The notes: a model not told the origin generated them from the letters alone. A stretch of 64,000 bases of DNA from Leifsonia sp. PS1209 (GCF_012317045.1 NZ_CP051154.1:2480001-2544000), one strand, 5' to 3'; counted from the stretch's first letter, positions 16,832 through 25,771 are shown. Translations and numbers: made by a program.

Positions 16832-17401
16832 TCAGCCTTTCTTCGCCGCCGCCTTCGCCGCGCGCTTGAACTCGCGCACCTTCGTCAGAGACTCCGGGCT
16901 CACGATGTCGGCCACCGAACGGAACGAGCCTTCCGTTCCGTAGTCCCCCGCGGCCTCGCGCCAGCCGGGCGCCGTCAGCCCGCGCTGCTTGCCGAGGAGC
17001 GCGAGGAAGATCTTCGCCTTCTGCTCCCCGAAGCCGGGCAGTGCCTTCAGCCTGCGCAGGATCTCGGGGCCGTCCGGGTCGCCCTTCGTCCAGATCGCGG
17101 AGGTGTCGTCTCCCCAGTCGTCGACGATCGCCGCGGCGAGCGCCTGCACGCGCCCCGCCATCGAGCCGGGGAACCGGTGCACCGCCGGCGTCTGCTTCAT
17201 CACCTCGGCCAGCTTCTCCGGCTCGACGGCCGCGACGGTCGCCGGGTCGAGAGAGCCGAGCCTGTCCTGCAGCTTCGCCGGACCGGAGAACGCCGTCTCC
17301 ATCGGGATCTGCTGGTCGAGCAGCATCCCCAGGATGAGCGCGAAGTCGGACTGGTCGAGGACGGCGTCAGCCTCGGGGTCGCCGGTGATGTTCACAGCCA
17401 T
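16832..17401 (-). CDS. HhH-GPD-type base-excision repair protein
   Basis: 189 residues resembling the actinobacterial HhH-GPD family. The N-terminal helical part MLLDQQIPMETAFSGPAKLQ is typical, and the helix-hairpin-helix LKALPGFGEQKAKIFLALLG contacts the DNA backbone. The classic C-terminal catalytic Asp and Fe-S cysteines of MutY/Nth are not evident, so glycosylase activity is uncertain. The C-terminus is Lys/Ala-rich. The ATG at 17401 is chosen because MAVNITGDPEAD is the usual beginning of this family. Twenty bases downstream of an SCO4848-type gene on the same strand. Confidence 0.85.
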   Translation of the reverse strand: MAVNITGDPEADAVLDQSDFALILGMLLDQQIPMETAFSGPAKLQDRLGSLDPATVAAVEPEKLAEVMKQTPAVHRFPGSMAGRVQALAAAIVDDWGDDTSAIWTKGDPDGPEILRRLKALPGFGEQKAKIFLALLGKQRGLTAPGWREAAGDYGTEGSFRSVADIVSPESLTKVREFKRAAKAAAKKG

Positions 17402-17421
17402 GAGTTCATGGTGCCATCCGG

Positions 17422-17637
17422 TCAGGCGACCAGCAACAGCACCCCGGCCACCAGCGACACCAGCGCGATCAGCAGCGCGACGCCCATCAGCACCCCGTGG
17501 ACGATCAGGAACGGCGTCGGCGTGCCCGCCGCATCCCGTGCCCTGGTGTCTTTGGCGACCCTGGCGAAGAACCGGGGCCACGCGAACACGTTGAAGGCGG
17601 CGTTGACGAACAGGACGATGGCAGCGAAGACGGTCAT
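17422..17637 (-). CDS. SCO4848-family small membrane protein
   Basis: 71 residues with two transmembrane helices: residues about 2-18 and 46-70, the latter ending LIALVSLVAGVLLLVA. The connecting loop carries WPRFFARVAKDTRARDAAGTPT, which matches the actinobacterial SCO4848 family in size and pattern. Function unknown. It is likely co-transcribed with the HhH-GPD gene 20 bp downstream. Confidence 0.75.
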   Translation of the reverse strand: MTVFAAIVLFVNAAFNVFAWPRFFARVAKDTRARDAAGTPTPFLIVHGVLMGVALLIALVSLVAGVLLLVA

Positions 17638-17675
17638 GGTGTCTCCAGCCTAGGAGACGGTGGATGCGCGTCCGC

Positions 17676-18839
17676 TCAGTCGAGCCGGTGCCGCGGGCGT
17701 GCCGTCTCCGACAGGGTCGGCCGGTCCGTCCAGCGCAGCTCGACCACCTCGTTGGCCTGCGACGTGTAGAACACGTGCTGCGTCGAGCTGGCGTGGTCGA
17801 CGAACGCCGACGGGGTGGATGCGGCCGGCGGCTGCCCCGCACCGGTCAGCGGGTTCTCGTGCCACCCGGTCGGATCCCGCCACAGCTCGTGGATGAGGTG
17901 GTCCGCTCCGGCGTAGACGACGTGCTGCGTGGGGACGGGGACCGCATCCGTCGCCTCGAACGCGTACGCGGACACGCTCGTGCCCGCCAGCACCGGGCCG
18001 GCGCCCAGCGGCCCGGTGAGGTTCTCGACCGACCAGCTCCCGTCGTAGCGGTACTCCCACACGTCGCCCGCCGTGTCGACGACGTCCACCTGGCGCGTGC
18101 CGTCCGCCGCGAATCCGTAGCCGCGGTACGCGTCGTCCGCGAACCCGCCCGGCCCGTCGAGCCCCGCGCCGATGTCGACCGGCTCGCCCCAGGTGAGGTT
18201 CGCGGTTCCCGTGTACTCGTAGAGGCGGCCGTCGTCGCCGAGGTAGTCGACGTGCATGGTCCCGCCCGGGGAGAACGAGTACCCGCCGGGAGCCCGCGCG
18301 CAGACCGGGCCGCCATGATCCGAGGTGAGGTCTTTGTGCACCCAGCTCGGGTCACCGTCGTCGCGCGACTTCCTGGTGAGCACGTGCACGTGCCTGTCGA
18401 TGCCCTGGAAGACGACCACCTGCGCGCGCCCCGACGCGTACTCGAAGCCCTGCGCGACCTTCCGCGCCGGCTGCGAACCGGAGTCGGCAGTGAGGTCGTT
18501 CGCGTGCCAGCCGTCGTCCTGGTACAGCTCGCGCAGGCGTCCGTCGCCCGCCGTGCCCAGATAGAGGACGTGCTGCGTCCCTTCCAGCACGAACAGGTAG
18601 GCGCGCGGGGCCGATGACGCGTGCGGTCCTCCGCTCTCCGCCAGCAGGTCTTTCTCGTGCCAGACGTCGTCCGTCCCGCAGTACAGCTCGTGCAGCACGC
18701 CGGTGCTGTCCGAGACGCCGGTGCCGCCGAGGTAGATGACGTGCCGCGTCCGGTCGTCGGGGAAGTCGTACGCCGACGGGGCGAAGATGCCGGGCGGGAG
18801 GTGGAACGTGTCCGTCAGGTTGCGTGCTGTCCAGCCCAT
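17676..18839 (-). CDS. Repeat-built beta-propeller protein (fucose-lectin-like repeats)
   Basis: 387 residues made of about seven imperfect 50-60-residue repeats. Each has an HV-x-Y-x-G-type strand, an acidic turn, an ELY/ELW strand and a WHxNDLT motif: VIYLGG, QHVLYLGTAGDGRLRELY, MHVDYLGDDGRLYEYT, QHVVYAGADHLIHELW and others. The N-terminal GWTARNLTDTF and C-terminal QHVFYTSQANEVVELRW would close the ring as a shared blade. The pattern resembles fungal AAL-type fucose-binding lectins and related propellers, but the sugar-binding residues cannot be verified by eye. There is no signal peptide or catalytic motif. Function unknown; a sugar-binding or structural role is a guess. Confidence 0.7.
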   Translation of the reverse strand: MGWTARNLTDTFHLPPGIFAPSAYDFPDDRTRHVIYLGGTGVSDSTGVLHELYCGTDDVWHEKDLLAESGGPHASSAPRAYLFVLEGTQHVLYLGTAGDGRLRELYQDDGWHANDLTADSGSQPARKVAQGFEYASGRAQVVVFQGIDRHVHVLTRKSRDDGDPSWVHKDLTSDHGGPVCARAPGGYSFSPGGTMHVDYLGDDGRLYEYTGTANLTWGEPVDIGAGLDGPGGFADDAYRGYGFAADGTRQVDVVDTAGDVWEYRYDGSWSVENLTGPLGAGPVLAGTSVSAYAFEATDAVPVPTQHVVYAGADHLIHELWRDPTGWHENPLTGAGQPPAASTPSAFVDHASSTQHVFYTSQANEVVELRWTDRPTLSETARPRHRLD

Positions 18840-18909
18840 GATCTGCTCCGATCCGGATGCGGCGTGAGACGGGGAAAGAGTACGCCAACGCGCGGTGCGG
18901 TGGATAGGG

Positions 18910-19785
18910 TCAGTGCGCCCCGAACCGTTCGCTCAGCAGGTCGAGCAACGCCACGGCCGCCGCACTCGGACGCGTGCGCGCCACCGCGCTGAGCACCCAG
19001 TCGATGCGCTCGGTGAGTGGGACCACCACCGTCCCGTCCGCCCGCAGCACGGTCAGCTCCGGCATCACGGCCACGCCTAGGCGCGCGGCGACGAACCGCG
19101 GGATCTCCCCCAGGTCGGACAGCTCGGTCGACACCCGCCTCGCGATCCCGCGCTCGTCGAGGGCGCGGTCGAGCGTCGCCCTGTTGCCGAACCCCTCCCG
19201 CGCATCCACCCAGCGTTCGTCGGCGAGCTCGGCCAGCGACACGCTCTGCGCGGCGGCCAGTGGATGCTCCTCCGGCAGCACGGCAACGAACGGCGACACC
19301 GCGAGATCCCGGTAGAGCAGGTCGGGCACCCGGCCGGGCAACCCGAGGAAGGCCACGTCGATCCTGCCGAGCCGCACATCCCTGGCCAGCCCGGTGGACC
19401 CGCTGGGCGACGGCCCCAGCCGCAGATCGACCAGGGGATGGCGTTCGTGGAACTCGCCCATGATGCCCGGCAGGTCGATGGTGGTGAGATTGGTGAAGAT
19501 CCCGACCCGCACCTCGCCGCGCAGGCCGCCCGTGCTGTCGGCGAGCAGGCGCATCCGCTCGGTGGCCTCGAGGGTGGTGCGGGCCGCATCCAGCACCTGG
19601 CGGCCGAGCGGCGTCAACCGCACCCGGTGCCTGTCGCGCTCGAACAGGTCGCCGCCGAGCTCGCGTTCCAGCGAGCGGACGCCGGCGGAGACGGTGGACT
19701 GGGCGGCGAACACCCGGTCGGCGGCGCGGGTGAAGTTGAGTTCGTCGGCGACGGCGACGAAGTATTCGAGCTGGCGGGTGTCCAC
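18910..19785 (-). CDS. LysR-family transcriptional regulator
   Basis: 291 residues. The winged helix-turn-helix DTRQLEYFVAVADELNFTRA-AD...STVSAGVRSLERELGG is followed by a two-lobed effector-binding domain (VRVGIFTNLTTIDLPG onward). The GTG at 19785 gives the standard MDTRQLEYF start and has TACGAT 6 nt upstream, a leaderless promoter; the ATG at 19815 would add ten residues. It is divergent from an MFS exporter across 78 bp containing a T-N11-A LysR box, so it probably controls that exporter and itself. The effector is unknown. Confidence 0.93.
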   Translation of the reverse strand: MDTRQLEYFVAVADELNFTRAADRVFAAQSTVSAGVRSLERELGGDLFERDRHRVRLTPLGRQVLDAARTTLEATERMRLLADSTGGLRGEVRVGIFTNLTTIDLPGIMGEFHERHPLVDLRLGPSPSGSTGLARDVRLGRIDVAFLGLPGRVPDLLYRDLAVSPFVAVLPEEHPLAAAQSVSLAELADERWVDAREGFGNRATLDRALDERGIARRVSTELSDLGEIPRFVAARLGVAVMPELTVLRADGTVVVPLTERIDWVLSAVARTRPSAAAVALLDLLSERFGAH

Positions 19786-19791
19786 GGGGTA

Positions 19792-19806
19792 ATCGTAGTG
19801 GTCGAT
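19792..19806. promoter_or_regulatory. LysR-type T-N11-A box overlapping the regulator's -10
   Basis: ATCG-N7-CGAT fits the LysR T-N11-A motif with inverted arms. Its left arm is part of the minus-strand TACGAT -10 box of the LysR gene, so occupancy would repress the regulator while the MFS gene lies on the other side. Confidence 0.5.
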
Positions 19807-19863
19807 CACCAGCATCGGGGATATTCGTTGGACTCGATTGCCGGGTGGGAGCACGATAGCGGT

Positions 19864-21129
19864 ATGGCACTCATGACCTCCCCCACCAGCGCATCCAGCA
19901 GCTCCCGCGCATCCGGCGCCTCCGGCGAACCCGGCGCCCCTCGTGGGCCGTGGCGGCTTCGTCACGGCGCCGGGTTCTGGGTGATCGCGGCGGCGTTCCT
20001 CGCGGTGATGGCGTTCTCCACCCTGCCGACCCCGCTCTACGCGCTCTATCAGCAGCGCGACGGGTTCCCGACCTGGGTGGTCACTGTCGTGTTCGCTGCG
20101 TACGCGATCGGCGTGCTCGCGAGCCTGTTCCTGATCGGCCACATCAGCGACTGGGCCGGACGCCGCCGGATGATCCTCGTCGCCATCGCCCTCGAAATCG
20201 TCGCCGCCGTGCTGTTCCTGTTCTGGAACGACATCCCCGGCCTGCTGGTGGCGCGCGTCATCTCCGGCGTCGGCGTCGGGGCGCTGACGGCCAGCGCGAC
20301 CGCACACCTCAGCGAACTGCGCTCCACCGCCCGCCCGGAGGAAGGTCCCCGCCTCGCCGGAACCGTCTCCACCGTCGTGAACACCGGCGGACTCGCCGTC
20401 GGCCCGCTGATCGCCGGAGCGTTCGCGCAGTTCCTCCCCGCCCCGCTGGTGCTCCCGTACGCGGTGTTCCTGGTGATCCTCGCCGTCGCCGCGGTGGCGG
20501 TCGCCCTGGTGCCGGAGACGGTCGAGCGTGCTGAGGAGCGCCCCGCATACCGGCCCCAGCGGATCTCGCTGCCACGGGATGCGCGGAGCACCTTCTCCGC
20601 CGCAGCCGTCGCGGCGTTCGCGGGCTTCGCGGTGTTCGGGCTCTTCACTTCGCTCGCGCCGACCGTGCTCTCCGGCGTGCTGCACGAGACCTCGCGCCTC
20701 GTCGCCGGCGCCGTCCCGTTCTCGGTGTTCGCCGCGTCCGCGGTGTCGCAGATCGTATTCGCCCGGCTGTCCTCCCACGCCCAGCTGGTGCTGGCCATCC
20801 CGCTGGTGGTGCTCGGCCTCGCCGGTCTCGCGGTTGGGGTGCTGGTCGCCGGACTCTGGCTGTTCGTGGCGAGCGGCGTGATCGCGGGGGCGGGTGTCGG
20901 CCTGCTGTTCCGCTCCTCCATCGCGGTCGCGGCCTCGCTGTCGTCTCCGGATCACCGCGGCGAGGTGCTCGCGGCGATCTTCCTCATCGCGTACGTCGGC
21001 CTCGCGGTGCCGGTGCTGCTGGTGGGGGTGGCGCTGATCGTGTGGCCGGTGGTGCCGGTGCTGGTGGTGTTCGTGATCGTGGTGGGCGCGCTGTCGCTCG
21101 CGGGCGGGCTGCGGATGCTGCGCCGCTGA
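19864..21129 (+). CDS. MFS transporter (LysR-linked)
   Basis: 421 residues, twelve predicted transmembrane helices. After a Ser/Ala-rich N-terminal tail of about 30 residues comes helix 1 (FWVIAAAFLAVMAFSTLPTP). The loop after helix 2, IGHISDWAGRRRMIL, is the family signature. The C-terminal half has the parallel arrangement. Such proteins are proton-driven exporters of drugs or metabolites or importers of small organic acids; the substrate is not deducible. It is divergent from and probably regulated by the adjacent LysR protein. The ATG at 19864 is used; the ATG at 19873 is also possible. A GC-rich hairpin terminator follows. Confidence 0.9.
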   Translation: MALMTSPTSASSSSRASGASGEPGAPRGPWRLRHGAGFWVIAAAFLAVMAFSTLPTPLYALYQQRDGFPTWVVTVVFAAYAIGVLASLFLIGHISDWAGRRRMILVAIALEIVAAVLFLFWNDIPGLLVARVISGVGVGALTASATAHLSELRSTARPEEGPRLAGTVSTVVNTGGLAVGPLIAGAFAQFLPAPLVLPYAVFLVILAVAAVAVALVPETVERAEERPAYRPQRISLPRDARSTFSAAAVAAFAGFAVFGLFTSLAPTVLSGVLHETSRLVAGAVPFSVFAASAVSQIVFARLSSHAQLVLAIPLVVLGLAGLAVGVLVAGLWLFVASGVIAGAGVGLLFRSSIAVAASLSSPDHRGEVLAAIFLIAYVGLAVPVLLVGVALIVWPVVPVLVVFVIVVGALSLAGGLRMLRR

Positions 21130-21148
21130 GCGGGGCGGGGTGGATCGG

Positions 21149-21178
21149 AGCGCCGTGCGGGCGGACCCGCGCGGCGCT
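21149..21178. terminator. Hairpin between convergent MFS and sseB genes
   Basis: AGCGCCGTGCGGG and CCCGCGCGGCGCT form a 13-bp stem (one G-T pair) around a 4-nt loop. No U-tract follows, as is usual in high-GC Actinobacteria. It can serve both converging units. Confidence 0.6.
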
Positions 21179-21192
21179 TCCTGCGGCTCGCG

Positions 21193-22065
21193 TCAGTCGG
21201 CGGCGCGCAGCTGCACGCGCAGCGAGTCCACGCGGGTCGCGATCACGTCGTCGGCGGCCCAGCGCTGAGCGAGCCGGCCGAGGACCGCATCCAGTTCCTC
21301 CCTGGTCAGCCCGGCGGAGAGCGAGAGGCGCACAACCAGTTCTTCCCCAGCCAGCCGGGCGCCGGGGTCGCCGGCGATCAGCTCGATGTCGTGCACGCCG
21401 AGCTCCGACCCGATGGATGCGGTGAACGCCGTGAACACCTCCGGGTCGCGGTCGCTCGGCAGCCAGGGGCGGCTCTGCGCGATCGCCCACAGCGCTGGGC
21501 GCCGCAGCACGAACTCCGTCTCCGAGGTCGGGTCGAGCACGACCAGCTCGGTGTCCTCCGCGGCGGCGGCGAGCGCGACGCGCATCCCGTCTGCCGGCAC
21601 GGGACGCGCATCCCGGTTCCAGGTCTGCATCGCGGTCACCGACGAGAACACGGGCAGCACGGTGCGTCCGTCCGGACCGGCGACGGTCACGATGGCGAGT
21701 TCCTGGGTCTTGTCGATCAGCAGCCCGTCGTCGGTGGTGTCGCTCTCGCCGAGCCGCGCCATCAGCGGGATCAGCAACCGCGACGCACGCACGGCGTCCA
21801 CGACGGCCTCCGCACCCACCTCGCCGGCTCGGAACGCCGCCAGGGCGCCGAGCAGCGCGGGAGGCGCGCTGCCGTCGTCGTCGCCGAACGCGTTTTCGTC
21901 GAACTCCCGGCCCTCCCACGGCTGGCCCGCCGAGTCCGCCAGGCGACCGGCGTCAGCCGCCAGCTGCGCCGCGAACCCGCTCAGCCGCGCGGCGCCCTTC
22001 GCGCTCGGGCCCGTGGATGCGTGGTCGTCGCCCGACCCGTCGCCCGGCTCAGTTCCCTGCGACAT
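21193..22065 (-). CDS. SseB-family protein in the his operon
   Basis: 290 residues. Residues about 80-190 form the SseB N-terminal domain ([26 protein letters not shown] and a hydrophobic strand/helix pattern). An acidic, low-complexity segment precedes it ([15 protein letters not shown]). The exact function is unknown; the family name comes from the enterobacterial enhanced serine sensitivity protein. In Microbacteriaceae it sits at the end of the his operon, as here: its GTG/ATG region overlaps the end of hisA by 17 bp, so it is translationally coupled to histidine biosynthesis. Terminates at the hairpin shared with the MFS gene. Confidence 0.83.
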   Translation of the reverse strand: MSQGTEPGDGSGDDHASTGPSAKGAARLSGFAAQLAADAGRLADSAGQPWEGREFDENAFGDDDGSAPPALLGALAAFRAGEVGAEAVVDAVRASRLLIPLMARLGESDTTDDGLLIDKTQELAIVTVAGPDGRTVLPVFSSVTAMQTWNRDARPVPADGMRVALAAAAEDTELVVLDPTSETEFVLRRPALWAIAQSRPWLPSDRDPEVFTAFTASIGSELGVHDIELIAGDPGARLAGEELVVRLSLSAGLTREELDAVLGRLAQRWAADDVIATRVDSLRVQLRAAD

Positions 22066-22795
22066 CCAGCGCCTCGGGCAGCGTGAACGCGCCGGCGTAG
22101 AGGGCCTTGCCGACGATCGCGCCTTCGAGTCCGCGCGGAACCAGTTCGCGCAGGGCGGCGATGTCGTCGAGGTTGGAGATGCCGCCGGAGGCCACCACCG
22201 GGCGCGTCGTGCGGTCCATCACCTCGCGCAGCAGGTCGAGGTTGGGGCCGCGGAGGGTGCCGTCCTTGGTGACGTCGGTGACGACGTAGCGGGCGCATCC
22301 CGCGTCTTCGAGGCGGTCGAGGACCTGCCACAGGTCGCCGCCGTCGCGGGTCCAGCCGCGCGCGGCGAGGGTGGTGCCGCGCACGTCGAGGCCGACCGCG
22401 ATGGCCTCGCCGTACTGGCCGATCACGTTCGCCGCCCACTCGGGGTTCTCGAGCGCCGCCGTGCCGAGGTTGATGCGCTTCGCACCGATCTCGAGCGCCG
22501 ACTCCAGGGAGGCGTCGTCGCGGATGCCGCCGGAGAGTTCCACGTTCACGCCGCGGACCTGCTTGATGACCTTCTTCAGGATGGCGTGGTTGTCGCCCCG
22601 GCCGAACGCCGCATCCAGGTCGACCAGGTGGATCCACTCCGCGCCCTGGTCCGCCCACTCCGCCGCCGCGTCGACCGGGTCGCCGTAACTCGTCTCCGAG
22701 CCGGCCTCGCCCTGGGTCAGGCGCACCGCTTTGCCGTCGGCCACGTCGACAGCCGGCAGCAGGACGAGCCGGGGGGTGTTGTTGAATTCGCTCAT
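22049..22795 (-). CDS. hisA: Phosphoribosyl isomerase (HisA/PriA)
   Basis: 248-residue TIM barrel that isomerises ProFAR to PRFAR in histidine synthesis. In Actinobacteria the orthologue PriA also carries out the TrpF step of tryptophan synthesis. The PriA-type N-terminus [20 protein letters not shown] and [10 protein letters not shown] are present, with the catalytic Asp near the N-terminus and the second in [10 protein letters not shown]. Whether a separate trpF exists cannot be seen here, so bifunctionality is inferred. The ATG at 22795 has GAGGAAG 4-5 nt upstream. It follows hisH by 56 bp and overlaps sseB. Confidence 0.94.
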   Translation of the reverse strand: MSEFNNTPRLVLLPAVDVADGKAVRLTQGEAGSETSYGDPVDAAAEWADQGAEWIHLVDLDAAFGRGDNHAILKKVIKQVRGVNVELSGGIRDDASLESALEIGAKRINLGTAALENPEWAANVIGQYGEAIAVGLDVRGTTLAARGWTRDGGDLWQVLDRLEDAGCARYVVTDVTKDGTLRGPNLDLLREVMDRTTRPVVASGGISNLDDIAALRELVPRGLEGAIVGKALYAGAFTLPEALDVAGN

Positions 22796-22851
22796 GATCT
22801 TCCTCGGTTGGGTCCGCGCGTCCGCGCGGGCTCGGGGTGTTGCCTGTCGGC

Positions 22852-23484
22852 TTAGAGGGTGCCGATCCAGTTGCGCAGCAGCTGGATGCCCGCGCGTCCG
22901 GACTTCTCCGGGTGGAACTGGGTCGCACTCAGCGGCCCGTTCTCGACGGCCGCGATGAACGGCTGGCCGTGCGTGGCCCAGGTGACACGCGGCTTCGGGA
23001 ACGGCGGGACCACATCCAGAGTCCAGTCCTGCGCGGCGTAGGAGTGGACGAAGTAGAACCGTTCGTCGTGCAGCCCGTCGAACAGCGCGGAGTTCTCCGG
23101 AGCGTCGACCGTGTTCCAGCCCATGTGCGGCACCACGTCGGCCTTCAGCAGGTCGACGGTGCCCGGCCATTCGCCGAGCCCCTCGGTTTCGAGACCGTGC
23201 TCGACGCCGTGCTCGAACAGCACCTGCATGCCGACGCAGATGCCGAGGACCGGGCGTCCGCCGGCGAGGCGCCTGTCGACGACCTCGTCGCCGTGGGATG
23301 CGCGCAGCGCGTCGATGACGGCGGCGAACGCACCGACACCGGGAACGAGCAGCCCGTCCGCCTCTTGCGCGCGCTTGCGGTTGCCCGTCAGCTCGACGTT
23401 CGCACCGGCCTCTTCGAGCGCCTTGACAGCCGAGTGGACGTTGCCCGTCCCGTAGTCGAAGACGACGACATCGGGTTTCGTCAC
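22852..23484 (-). CDS. hisH: Imidazole glycerol phosphate synthase, glutaminase subunit
   Basis: 210-residue class I glutamine amidotransferase that hydrolyses glutamine to feed ammonia to HisF. The nucleophile lies in [10 protein letters not shown] and the catalytic His/Glu in [12 protein letters not shown]-terminal [19 protein letters not shown] is characteristic. The GTG start overlaps the hisB stop (GTGA), fixing the start. hisF, the cyclase partner, is not in this window. Confidence 0.95.
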   Translation of the reverse strand: MTKPDVVVFDYGTGNVHSAVKALEEAGANVELTGNRKRAQEADGLLVPGVGAFAAVIDALRASHGDEVVDRRLAGGRPVLGICVGMQVLFEHGVEHGLETEGLGEWPGTVDLLKADVVPHMGWNTVDAPENSALFDGLHDERFYFVHSYAAQDWTLDVVPPFPKPRVTWATHGQPFIAAVENGPLSATQFHPEKSGRAGIQLLRNWIGTL

Positions 23485-24083
23485 AGCGCCCCCTTGGTGG
23501 AGGGGATGCCGGTGATCAGCGGGTCGAGCGCCTTGGCCTGGCGGAACGCGCGGGCGAACGCCTTGAACTCGGCCTCCGCGATGTGGTGCGGGTCGCGCCC
23601 TCCGACGACGGTGATGTGCGTGGTGATGGCGGCGTTGAACGAGATGGCCTCGAAGACGTGGCGCACCATCGACCCGGTGAAGTGACCGCCGATGAGGTGG
23701 AACTCGAACCCGGCAGGTTCGCCGGTGTGCACGAGGTACGGACGTCCGGAGATGTCGACGACCGCCTGCACCAGCGCCTCGTCCAGCGGGACGAGGGCGT
23801 CGCCGTACCGGGAGATGCCGCGCTTGTCGCCGAGCGCCTGCTTGATGGCCTGACCGAGGACGATGCCGATGTCTTCGACGGTGTGGTGCACGTCGATGTC
23901 GGTGTCGCCGCTCGCGCGGACCCGGAGGTCGGTGAGCGAGTGCTTCGCGAACGCCGTCAGCAGGTGGTCGTAGAACGGCACGGACGTCTCGATGTCCGTG
24001 GCGCCCGTGCCGTCGAGGTCGATGCTCAGCTCGATGCTGGACTCGCTGGTCTCCCGCTGCAGGGTGGCGATGCGATTCGTCAT
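23481..24083 (-). CDS. hisB: Imidazoleglycerol-phosphate dehydratase
   Basis: 200-residue manganese enzyme for the sixth step of histidine synthesis; a single-function HisB without the phosphatase domain found in enterobacteria. The metal-binding motifs [11 protein letters not shown] and [16 protein letters not shown] are intact, as is [16 protein letters not shown] overlaps the hisC stop (ATGA) and its own stop overlaps hisH (GTGA), showing tight coupling within hisC-hisB-hisH. Confidence 0.96.
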   Translation of the reverse strand: MTNRIATLQRETSESSIELSIDLDGTGATDIETSVPFYDHLLTAFAKHSLTDLRVRASGDTDIDVHHTVEDIGIVLGQAIKQALGDKRGISRYGDALVPLDEALVQAVVDISGRPYLVHTGEPAGFEFHLIGGHFTGSMVRHVFEAISFNAAITTHITVVGGRDPHHIAEAEFKAFARAFRQAKALDPLITGIPSTKGAL

Positions 24084-25183
24084 GCCAGCGAGTTTACCGG
24101 GGCGCCCGGACGCCCGAGCGCCGCGAGAGCGTCGAGGAAAGCGGTGGTCTCCTCCTCGGTGCCTGCTGTAACGCGCAGGTGGTTCGGGATGCCGACATCC
24201 CGGATGAGCACCCCGCGTTCGAGCAGCGCTTCGAACGTCGCATGCGGGTCGGCGACGCCGCCGAACAGCACGAAGTTGCTTCCACTGCGGTGCGGCTGGT
24301 AGCCGAGCCGGGCGAGCTCGGTGACGAGCCGGTCGCGCTGGGTGCGGATCTCGCCGACCATCGCCAGCATCTCGGCGGAGTGGGCGAGCGCCGCGACGGC
24401 GGCGGCCTGGGTCAGCGCGGAGAGGTGGTACGGCAGGCGGACGAGGCGGAGTGCATCCACCACGGCAGGATCGGCGGCGAGGTACCCGACGCGCGCACCG
24501 GCGAACGCGAACGCCTTGCTCATGGTGCGCGAGATCAGCAGCCGCGGACGCCCCGGCAGCAGGCTCAGCGCCGTCTGCTCGCCGTCCGGCATGAACTCGG
24601 CGTACGCCTCGTCCACGATCACGATGCCACGCGCGGCGTCGTATGCGGCCTCGATGGTCGCGAGGGACAGCGGCGTGCCGGTCGGGTTGTTCGGCGAGCA
24701 CAGGATCACGATGTCCGGGTCTTCCCGCCGGATCTGCTCTGCTGCGGTCTCGGCGGAGAGCTCGAACTCGTCGTCGCGGGCGGCGGCGATCCAGCCGGTG
24801 CCTGTTCCGGATGCGAGGAGCGGGTACATGGAGTACGTCGGGGAGAACCCGAGCAGGGTGCGGCCCGGTCCGCCGAACGCCTGCAGGATGTGCTGCAGCA
24901 CCTCGTTGGACCCGTTCGCCGCCCAGATGTTCTCGGCGGTGAGCCCGTGCCCGAGGTACCGCGCGAAGCTCTCGCGCAGCTCGGTGAACTCCCGGTCGGG
25001 GTAGCGGTTGACGCTCCCGATCGCGGCGGAGATGCGGGCGACGATGTCGGCGGCGACGTCTGCGGGCACCGGATGCGTGTTCTCGTTCACGTTCAACGCC
25101 ACGGGAACGACCTTCTGGGGCGCTCCGTACGGGGTCTTCCCCCGCAGGTCATCACGAATCGGCAGATCGGAAAGAGAGGTCAC
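24080..25183 (-). CDS. hisC: Histidinol-phosphate aminotransferase
   Basis: 367-residue fold-type I PLP enzyme converting imidazole acetol phosphate to histidinol phosphate. Visible landmarks are [10 protein letters not shown] at the substrate side, [13 protein letters not shown], the SPNNPTGT loop, DEAYAEF, and the PLP lysine in [17 protein letters not shown]. It heads the his block; the GTG at 25183 has TAGCAT 6 nt upstream, so the transcript is probably leaderless. hisD, which often precedes hisC in Actinobacteria, is absent: a 570-bp repeat-filled region lies upstream. Confidence 0.95.
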   Translation of the reverse strand: MTSLSDLPIRDDLRGKTPYGAPQKVVPVALNVNENTHPVPADVAADIVARISAAIGSVNRYPDREFTELRESFARYLGHGLTAENIWAANGSNEVLQHILQAFGGPGRTLLGFSPTYSMYPLLASGTGTGWIAAARDDEFELSAETAAEQIRREDPDIVILCSPNNPTGTPLSLATIEAAYDAARGIVIVDEAYAEFMPDGEQTALSLLPGRPRLLISRTMSKAFAFAGARVGYLAADPAVVDALRLVRLPYHLSALTQAAAVAALAHSAEMLAMVGEIRTQRDRLVTELARLGYQPHRSGSNFVLFGGVADPHATFEALLERGVLIRDVGIPNHLRVTAGTEEETTAFLDALAALGRPGAPVNSLA

Positions 25184-25189
25184 CCATCA

Positions 25190-25195
25190 ATGCTA
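25190..25195 (-). promoter_or_regulatory. Leaderless-type -10 box TAGCAT of the his operon
   Basis: On the minus strand TAGCAT lies 6 nt before the GTG of hisC; no Shine-Dalgarno sequence is present. Confidence 0.45.
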
Positions 25196-25265
25196 GTCAC
25201 GCCGCGAGCCGTGTGACGCCGGGCTGCGCGGGCCCGGGCAGCTCCGCAACCCACCGCGCGCATCT

Positions 25266-25508
25266 ATCCGCTCAAACGGAGTCCCCCGCCGACACGCCGC
25301 CAGCCCCTCCGCCCAGACGGAGAATACACGCACGACCGCCAAAAGTTCCGTATGAGCGGATTCCCGTCGCACGCGCTGCCCTACGGCCCATTCCGCCCAT
25401 TCGACCCCCCACTTTCTCCGGTCAAACGGAACCCTGCTGAGACACGCCGCCAGCGCCTCCGCTCAAGCGGAGAACGCGGCCCACGTTGCCACACGTTCCG
25501 TGCGAGCG
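25266..25508. repeat. Two in-register 150-bp copies of a double stem-loop intergenic repeat
   Basis: The 571-bp stretch between hisC and the LysM gene has no convincing gene. Its first half holds two diverged copies of one unit, offset by exactly 150 bp. The matched landmarks are TCAAACGGA (25272 and 25422), GACACGCCGCCAGC (25291 and 25441), the hairpin CTCCGC-YCAR-RCGGAG (25307 and 25457) and TTCCGTNYGAGCG (25346 and 25496). Each unit therefore carries an inverted TCCGCTCAA(A/G)CGGA-type stem plus flanking conserved blocks. A third copy lies at 57661-57744. It could be an RNA or protein-binding element or a non-autonomous repeat; no insertion-sequence ends were seen. Confidence 0.75.
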
Positions 25509-25631
25509 ACGCCCAGCGTGGCACCCATCGCAGCCTTCCAGCACGCTCCCACACAGCCGCGTAGACACCCACCCCCGCGGGCACCCGGGAGCGGACGCCC
25601 CCCGCCGTAACTTCGCTCACGCCTCCGCCGC

Positions 25632-25771
25632 AACTTCGCGAAGGCCCCTTCTCTGCTTCGCGTACGGACTATTTCGCGAAAGGGGAACTACTTGGCGCAC
25701 GGACTACTTCTCGAAAGGGGGCCCACTTCGCGTACGGACTACTTCGCGTACGGCCCTACTTCGCGTACTGG
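25632..25771. repeat. 35-bp tandem array at the 3' end of the LysM gene
   Basis: The motif CTTCGCGTACGGACT begins at 25656, 25691 (as CTTGGCGCACGGACT) and 25726, exactly 35 bp apart, with CGAAAGG between. A degenerate unit lies to the left (CAACTTCGCGAAGG at 25631). Shortened 16-17-bp units begin at 25742 and 25759. The last unit coincides with the final codons of the LysM gene, so the array looks like repeated duplication of that gene's end. Confidence 0.75.

Noticed and set aside
25184..25755. CRISPR array in the repeat-rich gap upstream of hisC
   Set aside because: Repeats are only two 150-bp copies and a 35-bp contiguous tandem array without unique spacers, and no cas genes are nearby.
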